Shown: positions 18,968 through 27,696, counted from the stretch's first letter. The stretch is 41,848 nucleotides of DNA from Clostridiales bacterium UBA1775 (GCA_002314595.1 DCGP01000030.1:1-41848); one strand, 5' to 3'. Program-made: numbers and translations. Notes: generated from the sequence alone by a model not told the origin.

Positions 18968-20164
18968 ATGAAAATATTAGTTATTAACGCAGGAAGTTCA
19001 TCACTTAAATATCAATTGATTGATATGGACAACGAAAATGTAATGGCAAAAGGTCTTTGTGAACGTATCGGCATAGAGGGTTCAAGACTTAACCATACTC
19101 CCGGCGAAGGGGATAAGGTTGTTATTGAAAAGCCGATGAAAGACCACGCAGATGCTATCAATATGGTTATCGAAGCACTTATCAGCAAGGAACATGGTGT
19201 TATTGCTGATATGAAAGAAATTTCAGCAGTAGGCCACAGAGTAGTACATGGTGGAGAATTATTCAGTGAATCTGTTATTATTACAGATGAAGTTAAAAAG
19301 GCAGTTGAAAGTTGTAACGATTTAGCACCTTTACACAATCCTGCAAACCTAATCGGTATTGCAGCATGCGAAAAGGCTATGCCCGGCGTTCCTCAGGTTG
19401 CAGTGTTTGACACAGCATTCCATCAAACAATGCCTATGGAAGCATATATGTATGCTCTTCCTTACACATATTACGAAAAATATAAGGTTAGAAGATATGG
19501 TTTCCACGGTACATCTCACAGATATGTTACTCAAAGAGCAGCAGCAATGTTAGGTAAAAAACCGGAGGACCTTAAAATTATTACATTGCACCTTGGCAAT
19601 GGTTCGAGTATTACAGCCGTAAATAAAGGTAAATCAGTTGATACAACAATGGGCTTTACTCCACTTGCAGGCGTTCCAATGGGCACAAGAAGTGGTGATA
19701 TTGACCCTGCAATTCTTCAATTTATTATGAATAAGGAAAATATTGATATTGATAAAATGACAAATATTCTAAACAAAAAGTCAGGTGTGCTTGGCGTTTC
19801 GGAATTAAGCTCAGACTTCCGTGACCTTTCAGTTGCAACAGAAGAGGGCAATAAAAAGGCTGCTCTTGCAGAGGAAATGTTTAAATACAACGTTAAAAAA
19901 TACATTGGTGCTTATGCAGTTGCAATGGGTGGAGTTGATGCAATAGTATTCACAGCAGGTATCGGCGAAAATAACGGTGCATATCGTAAGGAAATGACAG
20001 AAGGTCTTGATTTCTTGGGCATTTCAGTTGATGATGAAAAGAATTCAATCAGAGGTAAGGAAGTTGATATTAGTGCAAGTGGTGCAAGGGTTAAGACACT
20101 TGTTATTCCTACAAATGAAGAACTTATGATTGCAATGGATACAAAAGCATTGCTTGAAAAATAA
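18968..20164 (+). CDS. ackA: Acetate kinase
   Basis: AckA transfers the phosphate of acetyl phosphate to ADP, yielding acetate and ATP. The 398-residue protein has the family signatures NAGSSSLKYQL at the N terminus, GHRVVHGGE near residue 90, FDTAFHQTMP near 148, RRYGFHGTSHRYV near 178, HLGNGSS near 207 and TPLAGVPMGTRSGDIDP near 228. The C-terminal TAGIGENN motif is also present. It forms an operon with pta and is well expressed judging from its uniform codon pattern. No terminator is evident, but the next gene has its own promoter just after the stop. Confidence 0.98.
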   Translation: MKILVINAGSSSLKYQLIDMDNENVMAKGLCERIGIEGSRLNHTPGEGDKVVIEKPMKDHADAINMVIEALISKEHGVIADMKEISAVGHRVVHGGELFSESVIITDEVKKAVESCNDLAPLHNPANLIGIAACEKAMPGVPQVAVFDTAFHQTMPMEAYMYALPYTYYEKYKVRRYGFHGTSHRYVTQRAAAMLGKKPEDLKIITLHLGNGSSITAVNKGKSVDTTMGFTPLAGVPMGTRSGDIDPAILQFIMNKENIDIDKMTNILNKKSGVLGVSELSSDFRDLSVATEEGNKKAALAEEMFKYNVKKYIGAYAVAMGGVDAIVFTAGIGENNGAYRKEMTEGLDFLGISVDDEKNSIRGKEVDISASGARVKTLVIPTNEELMIAMDTKALLEK

Positions 20165-20167
20165 GTA

Positions 20168-20196
20168 TTGACAAATTAGGAAAAATTAGATATAAT
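20168..20196 (+). promoter_or_regulatory. Promoter for yceD-rpmF, placed for a leaderless or near-leaderless transcript
   Basis: Consensus TTGACA (20168-20173) and perfect TATAAT (20191-20196) are separated by 17 bp, immediately after the ackA stop. The start codon of the next gene at 20204 is only 8 bases past the -10 box. Confidence 0.8.
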
Positions 20197-20203
20197 ATTA
20201 GTT

Positions 20204-20674
20204 ATGAATGTTGACTTATTATCTTTATTAAACAATCAAGAGCAAAATCTTAATATCAAAGGGAATGTATCTTTTGTTGAAAACGACGTTGATGTTAGTA
20301 GTGAGGTTGACGGAATTGTTTCGTCATTTGCAGGACGAATAGAAATTGAAGCAGATGTAAATGCAATTATTAACACCGGTTGTGCAAGGTGTTTAAAGCC
20401 TTTATCTGTTCCTGTGAATATTCACGTAAGCGAGGTCGTTGGCGAAGATGGTGTTGAACTTAACGGCTCTGTTCTTGAATTAGACGACATTATTAAAAAC
20501 AACATATTGGTTGAATTACCGATAAGGTTTCTGTGCAACGAAGATTGCAAAGGAATTTGCAGTATTTGCGGTACGGATTTAAATGTTTCCGAATGTAACT
20601 GCAAAACAGAAGTTTTTGATGAACGGTTTGCAGTTTTAAAAAGCTTGTTAGACAACGGTAACAAACCTGAGTAA
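20204..20674 (+). CDS. YceD family protein (DUF177)
   Basis: This 156-residue protein belongs to the YceD/DUF177 family, almost always found directly before rpmF and implicated in rRNA/ribosome metabolism. Visible features are the paired cysteines in NTGCARCLKPLSVPV and a C-terminal cluster (LCNEDCKGICSICGTDLNVSECNC) that probably binds zinc. There is no Shine-Dalgarno sequence before the ATG. The promoter's expected start site falls at or next to the ATG, so initiation may be leaderless. No alternative start with a ribosome site is visible in the first 30 codons. rpmF follows 17 bp downstream. Confidence 0.88.
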   Translation: MNVDLLSLLNNQEQNLNIKGNVSFVENDVDVSSEVDGIVSSFAGRIEIEADVNAIINTGCARCLKPLSVPVNIHVSEVVGEDGVELNGSVLELDDIIKNNILVELPIRFLCNEDCKGICSICGTDLNVSECNCKTEVFDERFAVLKSLLDNGNKPE

Positions 20675-20691
20675 TTGAGGAGGTGTAGCAA

Positions 20692-20871
20692 ATGGCAGTA
20701 CCAAAGAGAAAAGTTTCAAACGCAAGAAGAGATAGCAGACGTGCACATTGGAAGTTAGCATTACCCGGTATGGTTAAATGTCCTAACTGTCAAGAATTCA
20801 AATTGCCTCACAGAGTATGTGGTAATTGTGGTTTCTATAAAGGAAAAGAAGTTATTAAAAAAGAAGCGTAA
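20692..20871 (+). CDS. rpmF: 50S ribosomal protein L32
   Basis: This 59-residue protein starts MAVPKRKVSNARRDSRRAHW, the typical L32 N terminus. A four-cysteine zinc ribbon follows (CPNC at residues 30-33 and CGNC at 43-46). This is therefore the zinc-binding, C+ form of L32 rather than a zinc-independent paralogue. It has the ribosome site GAGGAGGTG and is the last gene of the yceD-rpmF unit, followed by a strong hairpin terminator. The usual downstream neighbours in Firmicutes (fapR/plsX) are absent here. Confidence 0.97.
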   Translation: MAVPKRKVSNARRDSRRAHWKLALPGMVKCPNCQEFKLPHRVCGNCGFYKGKEVIKKEA

Positions 20872-20879
20872 ATGCTATG

Positions 20880-20910
20880 GGTGTGTGTGCATAATGCACA
20901 CACACCTTTT
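20880..20910 (+). terminator. Terminator after rpmF
   Basis: A GT/AC-rich perfect stem GGTGTGTGTGC/GCACACACACC (20880-20890 and 20896-20906) with loop ATAAT is followed by TTTT. Confidence 0.8.
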
Positions 20911-21102
20911 GCGTATTATATGGGATATTTTTATAATATGTGTATTAAAATGCGATGACTTAAAAAATACTTTTACATATTAAAACGATGAAATAATAAA
21001 TCGTTTGAAGTATTTGAAAATATATTAAAGACAATAAAAGAAAACTGCGATGAAGTATTAACTTCATTACAGCGTGTAGGCAGAATATAAGAAGGTGAAA
21101 AA

Positions 21103-22380
21103 ATGGACGCAGTAATTAAAACAGTTGAAAAAAATTCAATAGCTTGGGACATAGGCATTGTTCCCGGCGATATTGTTGTGTCTATTGATGATAAGCCTAT
21201 TAAGGATATATTGGATTTTAGGTTTCAAACAGCATCGGAAGAATATACCGTTGAAATCCTAAAAACAGACGGAACAACAGAAATAATCGAAATAGTTAAT
21301 GAAGATTACGAAGAATTTGGCGTTGAGTTTGAAAATGGTTTGTTAGACAAGCCCAAAAGCTGTCATAATAAATGTATGTTTTGTTTTGTTGACCAACTCC
21401 CAAAGAACTGTATGCGTAAAACTCTATATTTTAAAGATGACGATTACAGACTTTCTGCACTGATGGGCAATTACATTACACTAACAAATTTGACGGATTA
21501 TGACGTAGACAGAATAATTGAAATGCACTTGCCGAGGATAAATGTTTCTGTTCATGCAGTAAATACTGAAATTAGAAGCAAGCTTTTGCATCACAAGGAC
21601 GCAGACGTTATGAAGTATATCAAAAAGTTTGCAGGGGCAAAAATTACAATGGATTGTCAAGTTGTTTGTTGTCCTGAAATAAATGATGGCAAGGTTTTGG
21701 ACGAAACTATTTTAGAGCTTGCAAAATACTACCCTTACGTGCAAAGTTTGTCTGTTGTGCCTGTTGGTTTAACAAAATACAGAGATCACTTGCCAAATTT
21801 GAAAAGATTTGATAAAATAAGTGCAGATGAACTAATAAATCAGGTTGAGGCACATCAAAATGAGTTGCTTAAAAAAATTGGTACTCGTTTTGTGTATGCG
21901 TCTGACGAATTTTATGTTAAGGCTCAAAGAAAAATTCATAATACAGAATATTATGAGGGTTTTTTGCAAATTGAAAACGGAGTAGGGCTTATGGCATCAC
22001 TTCAAGGTGAATTTGAGGATGCGAAGTCAAGCTTTATTAAGGCAGATGACAAAAAGACCATCGCCACAGGGGTAAGTGCTGCACCATTTATTCGTGAGCT
22101 TGTAAATTCAGTTACGGATAATGTGGAAGTTATAGCAATTAAAAACACATTTTTTGGGGAAACAATTACAGTTGCAGGGCTAACAACTGCAACCGATTTA
22201 ATCAGTCAATTAAAAGATAAGGACTTAGGGACGGAGCTGCTTATTCCGTCAGTTATGTTAAATTATGACAAACTGTTTTTAGATGATAAAACAGTTAAAG
22301 ACGTTGAAAATGAGCTTGGAGTCAAGGTTGTGGTTGTAGAAAATGACGGGTATGACCTTGTTAAAAAAATAGGCAGATAA
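21103..22380 (+). CDS. DUF512 radical-SAM-like protein with PDZ-like N terminus
   Basis: This 425-residue protein belongs to a conserved clostridial family of unknown function usually located just before der. The N terminus (about 1-75) is PDZ-like (NSIAWDIGIVPGDIVVSIDDKPI). A radical-SAM-like centre follows with a C-x3-C-x2-C cluster in CHNKCMFCFVDQLP near residue 87-94. The DUF512 C-terminal region includes FVYASDEFYVKAQR and, later, a GVSAAPFI stretch. The cysteine triad suggests an iron-sulfur cluster; the reaction is unknown. It starts with ATG behind GAAGGTG and lies 13 bp before der, so the two are probably cotranscribed. Confidence 0.88.
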   Translation: MDAVIKTVEKNSIAWDIGIVPGDIVVSIDDKPIKDILDFRFQTASEEYTVEILKTDGTTEIIEIVNEDYEEFGVEFENGLLDKPKSCHNKCMFCFVDQLPKNCMRKTLYFKDDDYRLSALMGNYITLTNLTDYDVDRIIEMHLPRINVSVHAVNTEIRSKLLHHKDADVMKYIKKFAGAKITMDCQVVCCPEINDGKVLDETILELAKYYPYVQSLSVVPVGLTKYRDHLPNLKRFDKISADELINQVEAHQNELLKKIGTRFVYASDEFYVKAQRKIHNTEYYEGFLQIENGVGLMASLQGEFEDAKSSFIKADDKKTIATGVSAAPFIRELVNSVTDNVEVIAIKNTFFGETITVAGLTTATDLISQLKDKDLGTELLIPSVMLNYDKLFLDDKTVKDVENELGVKVVVVENDGYDLVKKIGR

Positions 22381-22393
22381 GAGGTGTATTGTA

Positions 22394-23722
22394 TTGGCAA
22401 AGCCGGTTGTTGCAATAGTAGGTAGACCAAACGTTGGAAAATCTACATTATTTAATAAAATAATTGGTAAACGTATTGCAATCGTAGAGGACACACCGGG
22501 TGTTACTCGTGATAGATTGTATGGCGATACCGAATGGAACGGTAAACAATTTACTTTGATTGATACAGGCGGTATCGAGCCTGTTTCAACAGACCATATT
22601 TTATCGGAAATGAGAAATCAAGCACAGGTTGCAATTGATATGGCTTGTGTTATTATACTTGTAGTTGATGTTAAGGAAGGTATGACTGCAACAGATAAGG
22701 ACGTTGCAAATATGCTTATTCGTTCAGGAAAGCCGGTGGTTATTGCCTGCAACAAATGTGATGCACCCGGTGAACCACCTTTGCAAATGTATGACTTTTA
22801 CAATTTGTCAATAGGGGACCCTATTCCTGTTTCAAGTGTTCACGGCTCAGGTGTAGGCGATTTGCTTGATGAGGTATGCAAGGAATTACCTGAAGCTGAC
22901 ACGGAAGAAGAGGAAGAGGATTTAGTTAAAATTGCAGTAGTTGGCAAGCCTAATGCAGGTAAATCTTCGTTGATTAACAAGGTTTTAGGCGAAAATAGAG
23001 TTATTGTAAGCCCTATTGCAGGTACAACAAGAGACTCAATAGATACTCGATTTGATAAAGATGACGACAAATTCTTGCTTATTGATACAGCAGGTATGCG
23101 CAAACGTGGCAAGATTGATGAAAATATCGAACATTTTAGTGTAATACGTACGCTAAATGCAGTGGATCGTGCTGATGTTGCACTTATTATGATTGATGCA
23201 ACAGAAGGCGTTACGGAACAGGATACTAAAATTGCAGGCTATGCTCATGAGCAGGGCAAGGCGTCAATTATCGCAGTTAATAAGTGGGACTTGGTTGAAA
23301 AAGAGACCAATACAATGGCAGAATTTCGCAAGAAGGTTCAAGACAAGCTTTCATATATGCTATATGCACCTGTTTTGTTTATTTCTGCAAAGACAGGGCA
23401 AAGAATAGATAAGATTTTTGAAATGTCTAAATATGTTGCAAACCAAAGTGCAATGAGAATTTCAACAGGTATGTTAAATGATGTGATAAATGATGCTACT
23501 ACAAGGGTTCAGCCACCATCGGACAAGGGGCGTAGGCTTAAAATATTCTATATTACCCAAGCATCTGTTAAACCACCGACGTTTGTGCTTTTTGTAAATG
23601 ATAAAAAGCTTGCACATTTTTCATATATAAGATATTTGGAAAATCAATTACGAAACACCTTTGGGTTTGAGGGAACTCCTATAAGATTTATTATCAGGGA
23701 ACGAAGCAAGGAGGATAAATAA
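22394..23722 (+). CDS. der: Ribosome-associated GTPase Der (EngA)
   Basis: Der is an essential GTPase for 50S subunit maturation. The 442-residue protein has two tandem G domains, each with its own P-loop: GRPNVGKST (residues 10-18) and GKPNAGKSS (about 185-193). The matching G3/G4 motifs are DTGG and NKCD in the first domain and DTAGMRKRG and NKWD in the second. A KH-like C-terminal domain follows (IFYITQASVKPPTFVLFVN). It begins with TTG behind GAGGTG. Der sits in a unit with the DUF512 gene upstream and plsY-gpsA downstream, an arrangement common in Clostridia. Confidence 0.98.
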   Translation: MAKPVVAIVGRPNVGKSTLFNKIIGKRIAIVEDTPGVTRDRLYGDTEWNGKQFTLIDTGGIEPVSTDHILSEMRNQAQVAIDMACVIILVVDVKEGMTATDKDVANMLIRSGKPVVIACNKCDAPGEPPLQMYDFYNLSIGDPIPVSSVHGSGVGDLLDEVCKELPEADTEEEEEDLVKIAVVGKPNAGKSSLINKVLGENRVIVSPIAGTTRDSIDTRFDKDDDKFLLIDTAGMRKRGKIDENIEHFSVIRTLNAVDRADVALIMIDATEGVTEQDTKIAGYAHEQGKASIIAVNKWDLVEKETNTMAEFRKKVQDKLSYMLYAPVLFISAKTGQRIDKIFEMSKYVANQSAMRISTGMLNDVINDATTRVQPPSDKGRRLKIFYITQASVKPPTFVLFVNDKKLAHFSYIRYLENQLRNTFGFEGTPIRFIIRERSKEDK

Positions 23723-23723
23723 T

Positions 23724-24368
23724 ATGGTGCTATTCTTATTATTTTTAATTGTTGGATATTTGTTTGGTAGTTTAAATTTTTCAATTATATTTACAAGAAT
23801 TTTTTCAAATACTGATGTTCGTGAACATGGCAGTGGCAATGCAGGCTTTACAAACACTTTGCGTGTTTCGGGCAAAAAGGTTGCTATATTAGTATTTGCT
23901 TGCGACGCCTTAAAGGCAGTTGCAGCAATAATTTTAGCAATATTGTACGAAAAGTATTTTGGTAATGGTAGTATGGCTACATATTATTGTCGTTATTTTG
24001 CAGGCTTAGGCGCTGTGTTAGGTCATAACTTCCCAATATATTATGGCTTTAAGGGTGGTAAAGGTATTGTGGTTTCAATAGCCTTAATCTTTACATTTAA
24101 CTGGCTTGCAGGTTGTGTGGTTTTAGCATCGTTTTTAATAATATTTGCTATTAAGGGTTATGTTTCATTAGGCTCTTTAACAGGTGCATCAGTGCTTTTA
24201 ATTACTGAAATTGTTATGATTTCATTAGGCTACGGCAATGTTGAACTTGCTGAGGTAATATTTATGGGTATACTTACTGCATTTGCATTTTATACTCACA
24301 GAAGTAACATTATAAGACTTGCTAACGGAACGGAAAATTGCTTTAAAAAGAAAAAGCAGGAGGAATAA
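23724..24368 (+). CDS. plsY: Acyl-phosphate:glycerol-3-phosphate acyltransferase
   Basis: PlsY acylates glycerol-3-phosphate with acyl-phosphate, the first step of phospholipid synthesis, in the membrane. The 214-residue protein has about five transmembrane segments and the family's conserved loops: GSLNFSIIFT near residue 14, HGSGNAGFTNTLR near 36-48 and GHNFPIYYGFKGGKG near 102-116. It starts one base after the der stop and is followed two bases later by gpsA, which makes its substrate. A basic tail (KKKKQEE) lies at the C terminus. Confidence 0.96.
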   Translation: MVLFLLFLIVGYLFGSLNFSIIFTRIFSNTDVREHGSGNAGFTNTLRVSGKKVAILVFACDALKAVAAIILAILYEKYFGNGSMATYYCRYFAGLGAVLGHNFPIYYGFKGGKGIVVSIALIFTFNWLAGCVVLASFLIIFAIKGYVSLGSLTGASVLLITEIVMISLGYGNVELAEVIFMGILTAFAFYTHRSNIIRLANGTENCFKKKKQEE

Positions 24369-24370
24369 AA

Positions 24371-25384
24371 ATGGCAAAAATCTCTGTTGTAGGTTCGGGA
24401 AGCTGGGGCTCTGCCCTATCAGTATGTCTTGCCACAAACGGTAATGATGTTACCTTGTGGTCTCGTAATGAAGAAACAACTAAATTATTAAATGAAACTC
24501 GGGTAAATACAAGATATTTACCCGATGTTGTTATGCCAAATAATATAATATTTACAAGCGAAATTTCAAAATGTACAGATGCAGAAATTATTATACTTGC
24601 AACACCGTCCCACACAATTAGGGAAGTTTGTAAAAAGCTTTCGCCATCTGTGAAAAGCAGCCAAATAATTATGTGTATTTCAAAGGGATTTGACGAAGAT
24701 ACAAACCAAGTGTTATGCGATGTTATCAAAGAAGAAATACCTAACTCGGTTGTTGCAGTAATGTCAGGGCCGTCTCATGCAGAGGAGGTTTCAAAAGGGC
24801 TTCCAACAACAAATGTAATTGCTTGTGAGGACATTAAGGTTGCGCAATTTATTCAAGGAATTGTTATTTCGCCTGATTTTAGAGTGTATGCTTCCGATGA
24901 TGTGCTTGGTGTGGAGCTTGGTGGCTCGTTAAAAAATATTATAGCATTAGCATCAGGCATTAGCGACGGACTTGGGTATGGGGACAACACCAAGGCAGCA
25001 CTTATGACAAGAGGAATGGCAGAAATTATACGCTTGGGCGTTGCTATGGGGGCTAAGTTTGAGACATTTTCAGGGCTTTCAGGGATTGGTGATTTAATTG
25101 TTACCTGCACAAGTATACATTCAAGGAACAGAAGAGCAGGTATTTTAATTGGGCAAGGTAAAACAGTTGAAGAGGCTCAAAGGGAAGTTAATATGGTTGT
25201 AGAGGGTGTAAAGGCTACAAAGTGTGCATATAAATTAGCAAAAAAATATGGTGTAGAAATGCCTATTACAAATGAACTTTATAAGGTAATATATGAAAAT
25301 CTTCCTCCAAAGGAATGTGTTAGTTCCTTGATGTGCAGAGAAATGAAGGACGAAACTGAAAAATCCTATATTTTTGGTGAATGA
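24371..25384 (+). CDS. gpsA: NAD(P)H-dependent glycerol-3-phosphate dehydrogenase
   Basis: GpsA reduces dihydroxyacetone phosphate to glycerol-3-phosphate, the backbone for phospholipids and the substrate of PlsY next door. The 337-residue protein has the dinucleotide-binding start ISVVGSGSWGSALS and the conserved GPSHAEEV motif near residue 137. The catalytic-lysine region is ELGGSLKNIIALASGISDGLGYGDNTKAAL, and GDLIVTC and SRNRRAG follow. A strong AGGAGG precedes the ATG. It lies two bases after plsY in a probable der-plsY-gpsA operon. A divergent paralogue lies 3 kb downstream at 27697-28716. Confidence 0.97.
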   Translation: MAKISVVGSGSWGSALSVCLATNGNDVTLWSRNEETTKLLNETRVNTRYLPDVVMPNNIIFTSEISKCTDAEIIILATPSHTIREVCKKLSPSVKSSQIIMCISKGFDEDTNQVLCDVIKEEIPNSVVAVMSGPSHAEEVSKGLPTTNVIACEDIKVAQFIQGIVISPDFRVYASDDVLGVELGGSLKNIIALASGISDGLGYGDNTKAALMTRGMAEIIRLGVAMGAKFETFSGLSGIGDLIVTCTSIHSRNRRAGILIGQGKTVEEAQREVNMVVEGVKATKCAYKLAKKYGVEMPITNELYKVIYENLPPKECVSSLMCREMKDETEKSYIFGE

Positions 25385-25393
25385 GGTGTTTGT

Positions 25394-25660
25394 ATGGCAG
25401 ATATAAAAAAGGCAAGGGAAACAATAAACAATATTGATAAACAAATTGCAAAGCTGTTTTTAGACCGTATGAGGGCAGTAGAGGAAGTGATTAGGTATAA
25501 AATAGAAAATAACTTACCTATTTATGACCAAAAACGTGAGCTTGAAGTAATTGAAAAAAACAGCAAGTATATTGAGGACGAAGAAATCCGAAAATACTAT
25601 ATTGAGGTGCTAAACAAAATAATGGAAGTATCCAAAAAGTATCAAGAGAATCACAAATAA
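25394..25660 (+). CDS. Chorismate mutase type II domain protein
   Basis: This is an 88-residue all-helical protein with the AroQ-type (type II) chorismate mutase pattern. It shows REtiNNIDKQIAKLFLDRM at the N terminus (with the catalytic-type Arg and Asp), RYKIENNLPIYDQKREL in the centre and a helical C terminus. Chorismate mutase converts chorismate to prephenate for Phe/Tyr synthesis. No other aromatic-pathway gene is adjacent, so the stand-alone domain could act alone or with a partner encoded elsewhere. It lies 9 bp after gpsA with a GAGGTG ribosome site, probably in the same transcript. Confidence 0.85.
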   Translation: MADIKKARETINNIDKQIAKLFLDRMRAVEEVIRYKIENNLPIYDQKRELEVIEKNSKYIEDEEIRKYYIEVLNKIMEVSKKYQENHK

Positions 25661-25673
25661 TAAGGGTGATAGT

Positions 25674-27140
25674 ATGTTAAATAGGTATCTATGGGAATTG
25701 TATTTAAAATCAGACGGCAAGGAAACGGTTGAAGCATTTAAGGAAAACTTATCCAATGAATATTCGGAAGATTATGCAAAATTAATCTCAAAACTGCATA
25801 AGGAATATAACCCTAACAAGAAAATAAACAAACAAATAGAGGGCGACTTGATATGTTTAATTGAGCATATAAATAATGCAAATTATATTGAGGGAACTGA
25901 TGTTTTATATATTTCACTATTAAATTATGATAATGATGAGTCGATAGAAGAATGCGATTTAACAAAAGAAAATATTTTATATTTTTTTGAATATATAGAA
26001 TATTATACAACAATATTTGCAATCGAATCGCCGGAAGTGTTTATTCCATATTATTTTAAGTATAATTTTAATGTTTTAGAAATTATTGCTCAAGAATTTG
26101 AGATAGAATTACCAACAATGCCGGCAAAAAAAGATTATAAAGGCAGAATTTTCTATTATGGTGAAATTTGTAGGTCGTTAAATAAATTTCGTGATGAAAA
26201 TAATATGTCACTTTATGAATTATGTGCATTTTTGTATGATTTTGCACCCAAATACATTGGTGGGATTGACAGTTACATTGTAAATGATTTGCCTGAACCA
26301 AGAGATTGTTATTTCATAGGTGGAGGTAAAGATGATGCGTTTTTGTCACATGAAGAAAGTACGATTACTCCATGGCAATGTAACCCTGAAACATTAGCCG
26401 GCGATATGATTGTTATGTATTTGACAACTCCGATTAGTGCAGTTGATTCAATATGGAGAAGCGTATCAGTTGGATTTAATGATCCTTTTTTCTATTATTA
26501 TAGATGTGCATATATTGGAAAACCGAAAAAAATAAAACAAATTTCACAAGAAACTTTAAAAAAAGATAAGTTGATTGGTCAGTTGCCTATTGTTCGTAAA
26601 AATATGCAAGGAATTAACGGGACTGAAATTCATCCGTCAATGTATAATCATTTGCTTGATATTTCAAAAGCCGACCTACCCAGATTTGAAAATATTATTC
26701 TTGAAAGTGATGGAGAGTATTTGATTGAAAAGGATGTTGAAAATAAGTTGATAATACCATTATTAGAAAAATTAGGGTATTCTCAAAATGACTATGTACC
26801 ACAATTACATATTAGAATTGGTAATCATAATTCAACTTTAATTCCTGACTTTGTTGTAAAACCTAAAATTTCAAATGGTCATACATCTGCAAGCATTATA
26901 ATTGAAGCAAAATTAACAATACCAACGAAAAAAATATTGGAAGAAACTTTGATACAAGCTCGTAGTTATGCAAATCAATTAAGGTCAAAATACTGCATAA
27001 TTGCTTCAAAAGAAAAAATATGGGTGTATAAAAAAGATGACGATTATACTAGCGATATTATTTCGTTAAAATGGAATGAAGTTTTTGAAAATGATAATTT
27101 AAACTTAATGTTTAAGTTGATTGGAAACAAGGAAAAATAA
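25674..27140 (+). CDS. Putative PUA/EVE-like plus PD-(D/E)XK nuclease protein
   Basis: I do not recognise this 488-residue protein as a named family, but two parts are readable. Residues about 210-335 resemble a PUA-like/EVE-type fold. They contain a tryptophan (TPWQ), then AGDMIVMYLTTPISAVDSIWRSV and GFNDPFFYYYRC, and end in LPIVRKNMQGINGTEIHPSMYN. Such folds bind modified bases in several restriction systems. Residues about 345-475 look like an HsdR-N-type nuclease: EKDVENKLIIPLLEKLGY, then the catalytic pattern PD392 followed by E411-A-K413, then a conserved Gln in QARSYANQL. The first 200 residues are helical and unassigned. It is more AT-rich than its neighbours and has a weak AAGGGTGAT ribosome site. 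A modification-dependent restriction or defence role is inferred. Confidence 0.6.
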   Translation: MLNRYLWELYLKSDGKETVEAFKENLSNEYSEDYAKLISKLHKEYNPNKKINKQIEGDLICLIEHINNANYIEGTDVLYISLLNYDNDESIEECDLTKENILYFFEYIEYYTTIFAIESPEVFIPYYFKYNFNVLEIIAQEFEIELPTMPAKKDYKGRIFYYGEICRSLNKFRDENNMSLYELCAFLYDFAPKYIGGIDSYIVNDLPEPRDCYFIGGGKDDAFLSHEESTITPWQCNPETLAGDMIVMYLTTPISAVDSIWRSVSVGFNDPFFYYYRCAYIGKPKKIKQISQETLKKDKLIGQLPIVRKNMQGINGTEIHPSMYNHLLDISKADLPRFENIILESDGEYLIEKDVENKLIIPLLEKLGYSQNDYVPQLHIRIGNHNSTLIPDFVVKPKISNGHTSASIIIEAKLTIPTKKILEETLIQARSYANQLRSKYCIIASKEKIWVYKKDDDYTSDIISLKWNEVFENDNLNLMFKLIGNKEK

Positions 27141-27146
27141 ACTGTA

Positions 27147-27184
27147 AAAAACACCTTCCAATTGAATAATTGGAAGGTGTTTTT
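27147..27184. terminator. Bidirectional terminator
   Basis: A long stem with arms 27147-27163 and 27168-27184 (core ACACCTTCCAATT/AATTGGAAGGTGT) and loop GAAT is flanked by A and T runs. It separates the nuclease gene from the convergent thioesterase gene. Confidence 0.9.
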
Positions 27185-27203
27185 ATGCAAGGTGGCTTGC
27201 TTT

Positions 27204-27674
27204 TTAAAACTGTTGTTCTTGTCTTACTTTTCTTAATTCCTTACGCTTTTTTGCGCTTTCGTATTCTGATTTTTCTTCGTCGGTAACAGGCTTTAAAACA
27301 GGTATTTCTATTTTCTGCTCGTTTTCATCAAGGGCTACCATAACAACGTATGCTGTGTTAATCAATTCCCTTGAACCGTCTAAATGTTCAACAAAGGAAT
27401 CAACCTTTACCTCTAATGATGTTTTGCCTGAAAATGTAGGTTTGCCACACAAAACTATTGTATCGTTAGCGTGTGCCGGGGCAATAAATGTAAGGTTGTC
27501 TATTGCAACTGTGGTGATGTTAGATTCACAATGCCTCCTTGAAACAATTCCTGCAACTGTGTCTATCCAAGCAAGCAATGTACCTCCAAAAAGTCTTTTG
27601 TAACCGTTTAAATCACTTGAATTGATAATATGAACTTGTTCTGTGTATGAATCTTGAGGAGCTTTAAATTTCAT
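27204..27674 (-). CDS. Acyl-CoA thioesterase, hotdog fold
   Basis: This 156-residue protein belongs to the YciA/YkhA-type acyl-CoA hydrolases, which release CoA from acyl thioesters. The hotdog features are NGYKRLFGGTLLAWIDTVAG (the conserved G-G-x-L-x-x-W-I-D segment with the catalytic-type Asp), VAIDNLTFIAPAHANDTIVL and GKTSLEVKVDSFVE. A charged helical tail (KKRKELRKVRQEQ) ends the protein. It lies 22 bp after the second GpsA-like gene on the same strand, with ribosome site AGAAGGTGA. Substrate chain length cannot be told from sequence. The pairing with a glycerol-phosphate dehydrogenase paralogue suggests lipid-related metabolism. Confidence 0.88.
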   Translation of the reverse strand: MKFKAPQDSYTEQVHIINSSDLNGYKRLFGGTLLAWIDTVAGIVSRRHCESNITTVAIDNLTFIAPAHANDTIVLCGKPTFSGKTSLEVKVDSFVEHLDGSRELINTAYVVMVALDENEQKIEIPVLKPVTDEEKSEYESAKKRKELRKVRQEQQF

Positions 27675-27696
27675 TTAATTTATCTCACCTTCTGTA

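Noticed and set aside
20911..21102. Small gene between rpmF and the DUF512 gene
   Set aside because: The frame ending at 21090 reads like protein (SFEVFENILKTIKENCDEVL) but has no start codon after an upstream stop and no ribosome site; the opposite-strand ORF is also unsupported. It could be a short gene remnant.
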